A stretch of DNA of 64,000 nucleotides from Prochlorococcus marinus subsp. marinus str. CCMP1375 (GTDB lineage: Bacteria > Cyanobacteriota > Cyanobacteriia > PCC-6307 > Cyanobiaceae): positions 1,612,001 through 1,676,000 of the forward strand of contig NC_005042.1 in NCBI RefSeq assembly GCF_000007925.1. Direction: 5' to 3'. This document shows, in pieces, positions 20,035 through 29,462 of the stretch (position 1 is its first letter; every line of letters starts with the position of its first letter). The notes below the pieces were generated by a model. That model saw only the letters and a program-made list of their open reading frames with translations, was not told the DNA's origin and made no database searches. Made by a program: the position numbers and the translations under genes.

Positions 20035-20298
20035 CTATTTCTGAGAATTAGGAGGCTCAAGGCTTACATTTTCAGGAGGAGGAGTTGGGTCAGGATCTGC
20101 AATCAACATATGTTGCAAAACAATTTCGGGCCTCTCACTATCCCTCCATCTAATGCGATATGCAGGCATTTTCGTCCCACGACTTGTGGTCTGTTCTACA
20201 GGTTCCATAACCCAACCTCGCCTGGAACGGCCCTGAGGATTGCGCTTAACCACAGCATCGGTGTGCTTAAACCTGAAACCAACGCGCTCTCCGCTCAT
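20035..20298 (-). CDS. Conserved cyanobacterial hypothetical protein
   Basis: An 87-residue basic protein starting MSGERVGFRFKHTDAV. A central RGWVMEPVEQTTSRGTKMPAYRIRW segment follows, then a proline-rich C-terminus (DPDPTPPPENVSLEPP). I recall near-identical proteins in other marine cyanobacteria, and the strong conservation implies real function, but I know of no assigned role. The compact beta-rich middle looks like a small nucleic-acid or protein binding fold; that is speculation. It follows lysS on the same strand after 54 bases. Confidence 0.85.
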   Translation of the reverse strand: MSGERVGFRFKHTDAVVKRNPQGRSRRGWVMEPVEQTTSRGTKMPAYRIRWRDSERPEIVLQHMLIADPDPTPPPENVSLEPPNSQK

Positions 20299-20352
20299 CC
20301 CTAGACGACTTCATACTGGCTCTATTATCCACTTTGATGGTCCCCTTTAGAA

Positions 20353-21861
20353 TTACTGAGAACCGGAATCTGGGCGAAGCAGTGGAAAAGCAATCACATC
20401 TCGTATTGATGGACTATCAGTTAAGAGCATGACCAGCCTATCGATTCCTATGCCAAGTCCGCCTGTGGGGGGCATTCCAACTTCCAATGCATTAAGAAAA
20501 TCTTCATCTAATGAATGGGCTTCTATATCACCCTCATTTTTGCGAATCTGTTGCGCCAAAAGACGTTCTCTTTGATCAATTGGATCAATAAGTTCACTAA
20601 AAGCATTAGCTGTTTCACGGCCTGCAATAAATAATTCAAATCTCTCAACCATGTCTTCCTTACAACGATGTTTTCTTGCCAAAGGTGAAATGTCAATCGG
20701 ATAATCAATTACAAAAGTAGGTTGAATAAGATTTGGTTCTACTTTTTGTTCAAAAGCCTCATTCATTAATCTTCCTACACTATCTGCAGTCGAAGGGACT
20801 TCCAATCCAAGATTGATCATTTCAGAGGATGCTTTTTCTTGATCGCCATCAAAGTTGTCAAAATCTATACCAGTAGCCTCAAGAACTAACTCCTGCATTG
20901 TCACCCTCCTCCAAGGGGGAGTGAGATCAAGGCTTACATCCTGATACGAGATTTTTGTAGAGCCACAGATCTCAATACATACTGATGAAATAAGTTCCTC
21001 AGTTAAATCCATCATCTGGTTGTAATCTGCAAACGCTTGATAGATCTCAACAGAGGTGAATTCAGGGTTATGTCTAGTACTAATACCTTCATTCCTAAAA
21101 ATGCGGCCAAGTTCATAAACTCGCTCAAATCCACCAACAACAAGTCTTTTCAAATGAAGTTCAGTAGCAATACGCAGAAAAAGAGGTATGTCAAAAGTGT
21201 TGTGATGCGTAATAAAAGGTCTTGCATCAGCACCTCCAGCTGCTGACTGAAGAACTGGGGTCTCAATCTCTAAGAAACTCCTTTCATCTAACCATCGCCG
21301 TATAGCGCTAACTGTTAAAGCCCTTCTCCTAAAAGTCTTACGTGAATCTGGATTAACAACTAAATCAAGATATCTCTGTCTATATCGCTTTTCGATATCT
21401 GCAAGACCATGCCACTTATCTGGGAGTGGCTGAAGAGATTTGCACAAAATCTTCCAAGAATGAACTTTTATTGACAACTCACCACGATCTGTTCTTCTCA
21501 AGATTCCATTTACTCCTAACCAATCTCCTGCATCAACAAAATCGGTAATTTGCTTAAAAGAACTTACTTGATTTTCAGAAGTATCAAATTCTTCGAGAGT
21601 AGCTTTCTCTAAAAAAAGCTGAATAGAACCACTTTCATCTAACAAAGTAAAGAAAGCCAGTTTTCCCATAACACGACGCGAAAGAACTCTTCCTGCAACT
21701 GCAACTTTTATTTCTCTATCTTGGCCATTAGGCAAATCTTTATGATCAGACTGTAATTCAGCAGTTTTATGAGTTGGATGAAAATTAAGCGCATAGGGGT
21801 CTTTACCAACTTTCCGCAAGGAAGCAGCTTTTTCTAAACGAGTTTCTCTTAGGTCAGACAA
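20353..21861 (-). CDS. lysS: Lysyl-tRNA synthetase (class II)
   Basis: Charges tRNA-Lys. The 502-residue protein has an N-terminal OB-fold anticodon-binding domain (about 45-160; [24 protein letters not shown]). The class II catalytic core follows, with motif 1 around [21 protein letters not shown], motif 2 [20 protein letters not shown] and motif 3 [14 protein letters not shown]. It lies between the response regulator and the small conserved protein on the same strand. Confidence 0.97.
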   Translation of the reverse strand: MSDLRETRLEKAASLRKVGKDPYALNFHPTHKTAELQSDHKDLPNGQDREIKVAVAGRVLSRRVMGKLAFFTLLDESGSIQLFLEKATLEEFDTSENQVSSFKQITDFVDAGDWLGVNGILRRTDRGELSIKVHSWKILCKSLQPLPDKWHGLADIEKRYRQRYLDLVVNPDSRKTFRRRALTVSAIRRWLDERSFLEIETPVLQSAAGGADARPFITHHNTFDIPLFLRIATELHLKRLVVGGFERVYELGRIFRNEGISTRHNPEFTSVEIYQAFADYNQMMDLTEELISSVCIEICGSTKISYQDVSLDLTPPWRRVTMQELVLEATGIDFDNFDGDQEKASSEMINLGLEVPSTADSVGRLMNEAFEQKVEPNLIQPTFVIDYPIDISPLARKHRCKEDMVERFELFIAGRETANAFSELIDPIDQRERLLAQQIRKNEGDIEAHSLDEDFLNALEVGMPPTGGLGIGIDRLVMLLTDSPSIRDVIAFPLLRPDSGSQ

Positions 21862-21933
21862 AGGAAAAATAAACCAAGGAAGTTACCTTGAGCCTATATA
21901 GAGCAAGAAACAAAAAAAAGTATTTTTTTGTAT

Positions 21934-22749
21934 TTAAGAGCTAACAGGAGGAAACTCATTCAACCTCTGAGATGAATAACCTATGCCTCTTACAGTAAGA
22001 ATTAACTCCGGATTACGAGGATCTGGCTCAAGCTTGCCTCGCAAACGTGCTACATAAACGTCAACAACTCTTAAGTCAGCAGCACGCCTAGGAGGATATC
22101 CCCATAGCTGCTCAAGTATCTCTGCTCTAGGAACTACTTTCCCAGGGTCACGAAACAGTAATTCAAGCAAACTAAACTCTGTGTAAGTTAAACCAATCCT
22201 TTCTCCACCGCGACTAACCTGACGACGATTTGTATCCACAACTAATTCACCTAGTTTCATCACACCTTGCCCAGCAGGAATCTCTCTAGGTTCAGCTACA
22301 GACGCGCCAGGACCCATTCTACGCAATATTGTGGCTATACGTGCTTCAAGCTCTTTTGGACTAAACGGTTTAGATAAATAATCATCAGCACCCAAGTCAA
22401 GTCCCGCTACTCGCTCAGATATTGCTTCAAGAGCACTAAGAAAAATAATCGGGACAATTGATTCAGCTCGCAATCTCCTACATACAGCAAAGCCATCAAG
22501 CTTAGGAAGCATTACATCAAGAACGACAAGATCAGGAATTTCCCTATGAAAAACATCTAAAGCCTCTTCACCATCTGAAGCTGAAACAACTTTATAGCCT
22601 GCTAACTCAAGCCTGGTAACCAAGACTTTTAAAACTGCTGGTTCATCATCAACAACTAAAATTGTGGCAGAAGGGAGAGAGGCAGGTTTTGAACCGGGCC
22701 CATCATTGCTCTTCTCAAGCATGGATGAACCTTCTTCATACATGAGCAT
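21934..22749 (-). CDS. OmpR/PhoB-family response regulator (RpaA/RpaB type)
   Basis: DNA-binding two-component regulator of 271 residues. An N-terminal extension of about 28 residues precedes the receiver domain, which has the acidic pair in LVVDDE, the phosphoacceptor Asp in LVVLDVMLPKLDG and the switch Lys in YLSKPFSPKELEARI. The C-terminal winged helix (about 160-260) includes LTYTEFSLLELLFRDPG and RVVDVYVARLRGKL. The effector domain looks closer to RpaB/Ycf27 than to the Synechococcus elongatus RpaA that I remember, although marine relatives are often labelled RpaA, so I give no symbol. Such regulators control photosystem, light-stress and circadian genes. No histidine kinase is adjacent. 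Confidence 0.9.
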   Translation of the reverse strand: MLMYEEGSSMLEKSNDGPGSKPASLPSATILVVDDEPAVLKVLVTRLELAGYKVVSASDGEEALDVFHREIPDLVVLDVMLPKLDGFAVCRRLRAESIVPIIFLSALEAISERVAGLDLGADDYLSKPFSPKELEARIATILRRMGPGASVAEPREIPAGQGVMKLGELVVDTNRRQVSRGGERIGLTYTEFSLLELLFRDPGKVVPRAEILEQLWGYPPRRAADLRVVDVYVARLRGKLEPDPRNPELILTVRGIGYSSQRLNEFPPVSS

Positions 22750-22976
22750 TGCCTCATCAAGCAGTGCAACTATAACCTTTCTCGTACCAAAACCAAAGAC
22801 ATTTCACCAGCTGCGCAAAAATTAGTTTTTCTAAGTGTTTAATATGTTTGGATAATTTTATATGTGTAAATAATTCCTAAAGCTATTTAAACACTATGCT
22901 TTATAAATAAATATTCAATAATAAAACGTCTTTTTTTGCTAAAGAAATTTGAAAAAAATTCAGCTAATTAATTCAA

Positions 22977-23480
22977 TTAAATCTTTCCTCGAAAAAAAGT
23001 CCTCATGGTAAATGAACAAAGCAATGGAGCAATTAACCCTGTAACAATAGATCCAGCCAACAAAGTATAAAAAGACCAAGCATTAAAAATTAAAAAATTT
23101 CCATCCACAAAAAATATTTTCTGAGCCCAAATACTTACATCACTAATTATGGAACCAATCCAAGCGAGCAAGCCAAGGGTAAAGGTCTTATCAAAATATT
23201 GACTTTTAGTACCAAGTCGCCCCCACCAAAAACCTAGTAGCATCAATGCAGGAATTTGAGAAGATCCGTCAAGATTAATGGTATCTAGAATAGTACCTAA
23301 ACAAAAGCCCGCAAAAAGACCTGCTAAAGGTCCTTCAATAAGCGCCCAAGGTAATAACCATAATTGAGCCCATCTTGCTCCTACTCCACCAAGCATTAAC
23401 CAAGAGGGAGAAGAAAGTATCAACAACGGCACTAATAAAACTAAAAACTTATAAATAGTTTTTTTCTGCTCTTTCCTCAT
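22977..23480 (-). CDS. mreD: Rod-shape protein MreD
   Basis: Integral membrane component of the MreBCD cell-wall elongation machinery. The 167 residues hold about five hydrophobic segments and lack charged domains. Identity rests on this topology and on position directly after mreB and mreC, since MreD sequences diverge greatly. It overlaps mreC by four bases. The 227-base gap that follows before the response-regulator gene is AT-rich, with no gene or obvious motif visible. Confidence 0.82.
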   Translation of the reverse strand: MRKEQKKTIYKFLVLLVPLLILSSPSWLMLGGVGARWAQLWLLPWALIEGPLAGLFAGFCLGTILDTINLDGSSQIPALMLLGFWWGRLGTKSQYFDKTFTLGLLAWIGSIISDVSIWAQKIFFVDGNFLIFNAWSFYTLLAGSIVTGLIAPLLCSFTMRTFFRGKI

Positions 23481-24223
23481 TTAAACCTTAGGATTTGAAC
23501 CCAATCAATAGCTTCTGGTGAGGCAATTAACTGAACAACAGCATATGGTGAAGGTAAATTATCGCTATTGATTAGCTGAATCACTGCTACTGGAAGATTT
23601 GGTGGAACTAATGTGCTGGCAGGCGAAGTACTAATAATATCTCCAACTTTTGCATTAGGAACTTTTTCCAAAAAATTTAATTGAGGGCGATTAGTACCAA
23701 TTCCCACTAACACACCATGAACCTTTTTATTTTCTATCCATACCCCTAATTTAGAACCAGGGTCTGTAAGCAGACGTGTTCGGGAGGTAGTAGGAGTAAC
23801 ACTCTGAATAATCCCTAAAAGGCCACCAGGTCCCATCACTGCATCCCCTCTTTGTATAGAATGATTAGACCCTTTATTAAGCTCCAATTGCTGCCAAAAG
23901 TCTCTAGACCTTCTAGAAATAACAGCCGCAGAGATAATATCTTTATTAGATGAATTCTTTAAATCTAATAATGTTCTCAAACGTTGATTATCCTTTTCTA
24001 ATAAATCCAATCTTATTTGTTGTTCAAGATTAATCCCATTGGTTATCCATTCTTTCTGAGCTGTTCCAGGCCAAAAAGGTCTAGAAATAAATGCAAAAGA
24101 ATCTAATAAAAATGCCCCCTTAGTTAATCGAACAAATATAAGAAATAAAGTAAAAGCAAACCCATACCACAAATTCCTTTTATACCACCAACGAAAAGCA
24201 GCCTTTCGTCGAGGGTTAATCAT
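23477..24223 (-). CDS. mreC: Rod-shape protein MreC
   Basis: Links the MreB filament to the periplasmic wall synthases. The 248-residue protein has one N-terminal membrane anchor (about 17-35) and a short coiled coil (about 65-90, LEQQIRLDLLEKDNQRLRTLL). The beta-rich MreC domain follows, with VMGPGGLLGIIQSVTPTTSRTRLLTD and DIISTSPAS. mreB ends four bases upstream and mreD overlaps its end. Confidence 0.92.
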   Translation of the reverse strand: MINPRRKAAFRWWYKRNLWYGFAFTLFLIFVRLTKGAFLLDSFAFISRPFWPGTAQKEWITNGINLEQQIRLDLLEKDNQRLRTLLDLKNSSNKDIISAAVISRRSRDFWQQLELNKGSNHSIQRGDAVMGPGGLLGIIQSVTPTTSRTRLLTDPGSKLGVWIENKKVHGVLVGIGTNRPQLNFLEKVPNAKVGDIISTSPASTLVPPNLPVAVIQLINSDNLPSPYAVVQLIASPEAIDWVQILRFK

Positions 24224-24227
24224 AGAA

Positions 24228-25280
24228 TTAATCCCTTACAGCATTTCTAGCAAATTCAGGTGTATCAACTACCCGTCGCAATCGCTTGAAATTGTCGAGA
24301 ACTTGGCCACACCCATTTACCACACATAGCAGTGGCTCTTCAGCCACATGAGTAAAGATGCCGGTTTCATGGCTGACAAGATCACTGATTCCTCTAACTA
24401 ATGCTCCACCGCCTGCAAGCATAATTCCTCTATCAACAATATCTGCTGCTAATTCAGGAGGAGTCCGTTCTAAAACTCTTTTGACTGCATCAACAATTTT
24501 ATTTAAAGGCTCAGCCATGGCTTCTCTAATATCACCTGCCTGCAAAGTAATTGAACGAGGCAATCCAGATAACAAATGCAGACCACGAACATCCATTGAT
24601 TGCATATCAAAATCATTATTTGGGAAAGCAGATCCAATACGAATTTTGATTTCTTCGGCTGTCCTCTCCCCAACAACAAGATTATGCACCTTCTTTAAAT
24701 AAACACCGATTGAATCATTAATTTCATCTCCAGCAACTCGAACAGATTCACTCAAAACAGTGCCTCCCAAGCTAAGGACTGCTACCTCTGTTGTACCACC
24801 ACCAATATCAACAATCATTGTTCCTATTGCTTCGGTCACTGGAAGATGTGCCCCGATAGCAGCAGCTACAGGTTCGTCAATCAAATGAACTTCCCTAGCT
24901 CCAGCTAAACCAGCCTCTCGAACCGCACGACGCTCCACACTAGTTACACCACTTGGGATTCCAACGACTAACCTAGGAGCAATAATTCCACGACCTTCAT
25001 TACACTTTTGAATAAATGTTTTCAACATTTGCTCAGCAGCATCAAAATCAGCAATTACTCCATCTCGTAAAGGTCTAACTGCTCTAATGTTTCCAGGAGT
25101 ACGCCCAAGCATCATCTTTGCATCGTCTCCAACGGCTAGTGGTTCACCTTCTTCTAAATCCATTGCCACTACAGAAGGTTCTTCTAAAACTATTCCTTTA
25201 CCCTGGACATAAATCAATGTGTTGGCTGTGCCAAGATCAATACCAATATCACGAGAAAGTCTGAAACGTCTTAAAAACAC
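24228..25280 (-). CDS. mreB: Actin-like cell-shape protein MreB
   Basis: Cytoskeletal ATPase that guides lateral wall synthesis. The 350-residue protein opens with the phosphate-1 motif DIGIDLGTANTLIYVQGKG and contains the phosphate-2 motif VDIGGGTTEVAVLSLGG and the adenosine-binding GIMLAGGGALVRGI. It heads the mreBCD operon and is divergent from ssb across 131 bases. That gap contains two copies of the palindrome ACTAGT (25298 and 25311). Confidence 0.97.
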   Translation of the reverse strand: MFLRRFRLSRDIGIDLGTANTLIYVQGKGIVLEEPSVVAMDLEEGEPLAVGDDAKMMLGRTPGNIRAVRPLRDGVIADFDAAEQMLKTFIQKCNEGRGIIAPRLVVGIPSGVTSVERRAVREAGLAGAREVHLIDEPVAAAIGAHLPVTEAIGTMIVDIGGGTTEVAVLSLGGTVLSESVRVAGDEINDSIGVYLKKVHNLVVGERTAEEIKIRIGSAFPNNDFDMQSMDVRGLHLLSGLPRSITLQAGDIREAMAEPLNKIVDAVKRVLERTPPELAADIVDRGIMLAGGGALVRGISDLVSHETGIFTHVAEEPLLCVVNGCGQVLDNFKRLRRVVDTPEFARNAVRD

Positions 25281-25411
25281 GATTGTTTGTATTTGTGACT
25301 AGTAACTTACACTAGTAAAACTATCTAGAAAAAACATAAGTATTTCTTTTCTAAAACATGGCAAATAAATCCAGCTATAGTTAATTCGATGTTTTCTAAA
25401 AAAATTAGATA

Positions 25412-25801
25412 GTGACCATTAATTCTATTAATCTAGTTGGAAGAGCCGGCAGAGATCCTGAAGTCAGATATTTCGAATCAGGTACCATAGTTGCAAATTT
25501 TACAATTGCAGTAAATAGACGAAGTCGTAATGAAGAACCTGATTGGTTTAATCTCGAAATTTGGGGAAAGCAAGCACAAGTAGCAGCAGATTACGTAAAG
25601 AAAGGATCTTTATTGGGAATAACTGGAAGCTTTAAGCAAGATCAATGGAAAGACAAAAATACAGGAGAGAATAAATCCAAGCCTGTAATTAGAGTAGACC
25701 GACTTGAATTATTGGGTAGCAAAAAAGATTCTTTTAACAACGGAGTGTCAAACAATCAATCTCATATAAATCAACAAAATCCTAATGATATTCCATTCTA
25801 A
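25412..25801 (+). CDS. ssb: Single-stranded DNA-binding protein
   Basis: Coats single-stranded DNA in replication and repair. The 129 residues form an OB fold starting SINLVGRAGRDPEVRYFESG and containing WFNLEIWGKQAQVAADYVKKG. The linker is asparagine-rich. The C-terminal tail NDIPF matches the partner-binding tip, though with fewer acidic residues than the usual DDDIPF. The start is GTG at 25412. Its stop overlaps the opposing dedA gene by four bases. Confidence 0.95.
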   Translation: MTINSINLVGRAGRDPEVRYFESGTIVANFTIAVNRRSRNEEPDWFNLEIWGKQAQVAADYVKKGSLLGITGSFKQDQWKDKNTGENKSKPVIRVDRLELLGSKKDSFNNGVSNNQSHINQQNPNDIPF

Positions 25802-26454
25802 TTTTTCTTTTTAGTAAAAATCCTACGTATCAATACCCAAACAACCAAAGACAATGCTGTAAATAATAGTAGGACCTTAATACTTCCTGAAATAGGTTCC
25901 AACCATACTTCTACATTGCTATAACTTTCTCCTAAAAATATTCCAGCAACAGTTAACAAAATTGTCCAAACCAGACTTCCAGCAGCTGTCCAAATAATGA
26001 AAGGTAGAAAAGGCATTAACTCAATTCCAGCAGGAACAGAAATTAATGTTCTAATTCCAGGTACTAGCCTTCCCCAGAAAACTAATGCATTGCCATGTCT
26101 ATCAAACCAACTTCTACTTCTTTGAAGTTCAATAGGACTTATACCAAAATAATTGCCATATTTTCGAAGCCAATTTTCCAACTTCTCTTCATTAACCAAT
26201 CTGCCTATTCCATACCATGGCAGTGCACCCAACAGAGTTCCAATCAAACCTGCAAAGACTACTGGAAGAAAATGCAATTGTCCTTGATATACATAAAAAC
26301 CACCTAGAGGCATAATTATTTCCGAAGGAATCGGAGGAAACAAATTCTCTAAAAACATTGCTATCAAAATTGCTCCATAACCAAACCATTGATTAGATTC
26401 AACTGCAGCTCCAATAAGATCAGGCAATGAAGTTAGAAACTCTGCAATATTCAT
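25798..26454 (-). CDS. DedA-family membrane protein
   Basis: The 218-residue polytopic protein belongs to the DedA/SNARE-associated (VTT) family. Characterised members flip undecaprenyl phosphate or phosphatidylethanolamine and support membrane energetics. The hallmarks are the re-entrant region FLENLFPPIPSEIIMPLGGF (about 36-55), the loop FDRHGNALVFWGRLVPGIRTLISVPAG (about 115-141), and four or five membrane helices. The exact lipid substrate is not predictable. Confidence 0.92.
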   Translation of the reverse strand: MNIAEFLTSLPDLIGAAVESNQWFGYGAILIAMFLENLFPPIPSEIIMPLGGFYVYQGQLHFLPVVFAGLIGTLLGALPWYGIGRLVNEEKLENWLRKYGNYFGISPIELQRSRSWFDRHGNALVFWGRLVPGIRTLISVPAGIELMPFLPFIIWTAAGSLVWTILLTVAGIFLGESYSNVEVWLEPISGSIKVLLLFTALSLVVWVLIRRIFTKKKN

Positions 26455-26487
26455 TGTTTTATCTCTATAAAAAACTTTTTAATCTTA

Positions 26488-27918
26488 TTAATATCTATAT
26501 TGCTCAGATTTATAAGGTCCTTCAATAGGAACATTAATATAATCTGCCTGCTCTTTACTTAACTCAGTTAAATTAGCCCCAATTTTATCCAAATGAAGGC
26601 GCGCAACCATTTCATCAAGATGTTTAGGCAATACATAAACATTATTCTGATAAGAATCACCCTTTTTAAATAACTCTATTTGTGCAAGTACTTGGTTAGT
26701 AAAGGAATTGCTCATTACAAAGCTTGGATGACCAGTAGCACATCCCAAATTCACTAAGCGACCTTCTGCTAAAAGTATAATCTTATTACCACTAGGCAAA
26801 GTGATATGGTCCACCTGAGGTTTAATATTTTCCCATTGATATGACTTTAAAGAAGCTACATCAATTTCATTATCAAAATGTCCTATGTTAGAAACAATAG
26901 CCTCATCTTTCATACGAATAAGATGGTCATGACAAATAACTTGAAAATTACCTGTAGCAGTAACAAAAATATCAATCTCCTCTACTACATCATCTAATCG
27001 AACTACTCGATAGCCTTCCATTGCTGCTTGAAGTGCACAAATTGGATCAATTTCTGCAATCATTACTGTTGCACCAAGACCTCGTAATGACTGAGCAGAT
27101 CCTTTACCTACATCTCCATAGCCAATTACTAAGGCTACTTTTCCTGCAACCATTACATCAGTAGCTCGCTTAATCCCATCTACTAGTGATTCTCGACAAC
27201 CATACAGATTATCGAACTTACTCTTGGTCACAGAATCATTAACATTAATTGCTGGGAAAGGCAGTTCACCATTTTTTTGCATCTGATATAAACGTGCAAC
27301 ACCCGTTGTAGTTTCTTCTGTAACTCCGAGAATTATTTTTTTGATCCGAGAATAAAAAGATTTATCTGTTGATAATTTGGACTTAATTGAGGCATATAAA
27401 GCAATCTCTTCTTCATTAGAAGGATTATCTAATACTGAAATATCTTTTTCAGCTTTACTTCCAAGTATTACTAAACCTGTTGCATCGCCACCGTCATCCA
27501 AAATCATATTTGGACCTTGTTCGCCACTCCATTCAAGAATGCTATGAGTAAAAGACCAATATTCAGAAAGTGTTTCCCCTTTCTTGGCAAAAACAGGAAC
27601 TCCCGCTTTAGCAATTGCAGCAGCAGCATGATCTTGTGTAGAAAAAATATTGCATGATGCCCAACGAACCTGCGCTCCTAAAGCAACCAAAGTCTCTATA
27701 AGGACTCCTGTCTGAATAGTCATATGAAGACTTCCAGCGATTCGAGCACCTTGCAATGGCTTTTCTTGGCCATACTTGTCTCTAAGAGACATTAATCCAG
27801 GCATCTCTTTTTCAGCTATTGCAAGCTCTTTACGACCAAAATCTGCAAGCGTTATGTCTGCAACTACAAAATCTGAATCTCCAACTACTTGTGAAGTCGA
27901 TGCTGCTGCTGTAACCAT
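26488..27918 (-). CDS. ahcY: Adenosylhomocysteinase
   Basis: Reversibly splits S-adenosylhomocysteine to adenosine and homocysteine, relieving inhibition of methyltransferases. The 476-residue protein shows [17 protein letters not shown] and the NAD-binding [24 protein letters not shown]. It ends with the typical KSEQYRY, whose Lys-Tyr pair contacts NAD of the neighbouring subunit. It includes the insert near residues 150-190 found in the longer bacterial and plant forms. It is divergent from tsaE by 35 bases. Confidence 0.97.
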   Translation of the reverse strand: MVTAAASTSQVVGDSDFVVADITLADFGRKELAIAEKEMPGLMSLRDKYGQEKPLQGARIAGSLHMTIQTGVLIETLVALGAQVRWASCNIFSTQDHAAAAIAKAGVPVFAKKGETLSEYWSFTHSILEWSGEQGPNMILDDGGDATGLVILGSKAEKDISVLDNPSNEEEIALYASIKSKLSTDKSFYSRIKKIILGVTEETTTGVARLYQMQKNGELPFPAINVNDSVTKSKFDNLYGCRESLVDGIKRATDVMVAGKVALVIGYGDVGKGSAQSLRGLGATVMIAEIDPICALQAAMEGYRVVRLDDVVEEIDIFVTATGNFQVICHDHLIRMKDEAIVSNIGHFDNEIDVASLKSYQWENIKPQVDHITLPSGNKIILLAEGRLVNLGCATGHPSFVMSNSFTNQVLAQIELFKKGDSYQNNVYVLPKHLDEMVARLHLDKIGANLTELSKEQADYINVPIEGPYKSEQYRY

Positions 27919-27953
27919 AATTAGTTATTAAATAAAGGAAAACAAGAAGGAAC

Positions 27954-28460
27954 GTGTTTGATCAAATAAGTGTTCCTAGGACAATCCAAGGTAACTCTAA
28001 CGAATCAAGTTGGATCCTTAACAATCATGACGCCACAATTCAATTTGGCGAATGTTTAGTCAAAGCCCTAAGTAATACACAAATACTTTTATTGGACGGT
28101 CCTCTTGGCGCAGGAAAAACATCCTTGGTAAAAGGTTTAGGCATAGGGCTTTGCATATCAGAACCAATTACAAGTCCCACTTTTGCTTTGGCGCATCACT
28201 ATCTAATGGGAGAAAGAGCATTAATTCATTTGGATCTTTATAGATTAGGAAATCCTATTGCAGCCAATGAGTTATTTTTTCAAGAAGAAGAGATAGCCAA
28301 TAACTTGAACGGTCTAATGGTTATTGAGTGGCCATCAAGATTAAAAATTGAAATTAATGACGCTTGCAAAATGCAAATCCAATATTTACCAAATGGTGGC
28401 AGAAAAATTCAACTTCTGTCATTCAAAAAAGATGATAATAGACTTTGCACTTCGGAGTAA
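27954..28460 (+). CDS. tsaE: tRNA threonylcarbamoyladenosine synthesis ATPase TsaE
   Basis: ATPase that works with TsaB and TsaD to install t6A at position 37 of ANN-decoding tRNAs. The 168 residues contain Walker A GPLGAGKTSLVKGLG (about 51-65), the switch-like SPTFALAHHY and Walker B-like ALIHLDLYRL, followed by VIEWPSRL. The start is GTG at 27954 with AAGGA four bases ahead. The end overlaps the opposing sugar-kinase gene by 52 bases. Confidence 0.94.
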   Translation: MFDQISVPRTIQGNSNESSWILNNHDATIQFGECLVKALSNTQILLLDGPLGAGKTSLVKGLGIGLCISEPITSPTFALAHHYLMGERALIHLDLYRLGNPIAANELFFQEEEIANNLNGLMVIEWPSRLKIEINDACKMQIQYLPNGGRKIQLLSFKKDDNRLCTSE

Positions 28461-29425
28461 CTTGGCTGAGGCTCAATAGCTCCAGGTGCTCCACAAACCA
28501 ATGCTCCGCAACCTGCTGAGAATTGAATCATTGCCTCAGCTTCCGAAAAAAGTTTCGGTTGTGAACTAAAAGAAATAATCTGAGTCATAAGGCCTGCCAT
28601 AAATGCATCTCCTGCTCCTGTGGTATCAACAACTTTCTGTGGAGACAAAGCTGGCGTCTGTCCAGAGAATCCTCCAAGGACCCAATTAATAGGTTGAGCA
28701 CCATCAGTAACAATTACACTTGGCTTTTCTGGAAGTGCATTTGAAATTTCCCAAGGATCTTTGCTATTAAAAAACCATTCTGCTTCTTCTTTTGCAAGTT
28801 TTATCAAAGATGCATGCTCCAAGAAAGATGTAATTAAGGAGCAAGTTTTTGTGTCTGGAGGATTATTAGGAGTCATATTGATATCCCAAAAAGTAGGGCG
28901 CCAATTCAAATCAAATGCAATTTGCAGCCCATTATTTAATGATTGTTCAATAGTCCATTGCACTACTTCTCTGGAGTGTTCTACTGCCAATGGAATAGTT
29001 CCCAGCAATAGCCACTTTGCTTCATCTAGAAGAGAAGGGAATATCTTCTTATGTACATTCAAATCTAAATACTGATCAGCAAAGATATTGGATTGATCTC
29101 CAGCAAACCCTCCAAAACTCCTCTCCCCATTTAGATCTCTATAAACGAGCACAATCCTTGATAGTAAACTCTCATGTATCTGTAAACCTGCAAAATTTAC
29201 TCCTCGCGCCATAAATAATTCACGAAATTGATTTCCAATAGAATCATTCCCTAAACAACCAACAAAAGCTGCATTTATTCCCAGTCTTGCCAGTCCAGAA
29301 GCAACATTAGCTGGAGCACCCCCCAAACAATCATCAACAGGCTTATCAGAAGCAGGATCTCCACCGAGAGGGCCCAAGCGATCTACTAAAGCTTCTCCAA
29401 AACAAATCACATTGGGATTCTTCAT
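28409..29425 (-). CDS. PfkB-family carbohydrate kinase, probable fructokinase
   Basis: Ribokinase-fold sugar kinase of 338 residues. It has the N-terminal substrate motif DCLGGAPANVASGLARLG (about 32-49) and the C-terminal signature DTTGAGDAFMAGLM, where Asp in GAGDA is the catalytic base. The opening PNVICFGEALVDRLGP is typical of fructokinases, which make fructose-6-phosphate, for example after sucrose cleavage. ATG 29425 is chosen; a longer frame from 29476 would run into the mutY stop region. The substrate is inferred, not proven. Confidence 0.9.
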   Translation of the reverse strand: MKNPNVICFGEALVDRLGPLGGDPASDKPVDDCLGGAPANVASGLARLGINAAFVGCLGNDSIGNQFRELFMARGVNFAGLQIHESLLSRIVLVYRDLNGERSFGGFAGDQSNIFADQYLDLNVHKKIFPSLLDEAKWLLLGTIPLAVEHSREVVQWTIEQSLNNGLQIAFDLNWRPTFWDINMTPNNPPDTKTCSLITSFLEHASLIKLAKEEAEWFFNSKDPWEISNALPEKPSVIVTDGAQPINWVLGGFSGQTPALSPQKVVDTTGAGDAFMAGLMTQIISFSSQPKLFSEAEAMIQFSAGCGALVCGAPGAIEPQPSYSEVQSLLSSFLNDRS

Positions 29426-29462
29426 TTCAAAAAAACGTTCATTCTTTAAATAATAGAAGCCT

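Noticed and set aside
20029-20304. Plus-strand frame of 91 codons opposite the 87-residue conserved protein
   Set aside because: It is a shadow of the minus-strand gene, has poor composition (many Arg, His, Cys) and no credible start context.
24358-24702. Plus-strand frame of 114 codons inside mreB
   Set aside because: It lies wholly within the strongly conserved MreB coding sequence on the other strand.
25298-25395. Repeated ACTAGT palindromes and an AAAACAT/ATGTTTT pair in the mreB/ssb gap
   Set aside because: Short, AT-rich and without a recognised binding pattern; noted in the mreB entry but not called as sites.
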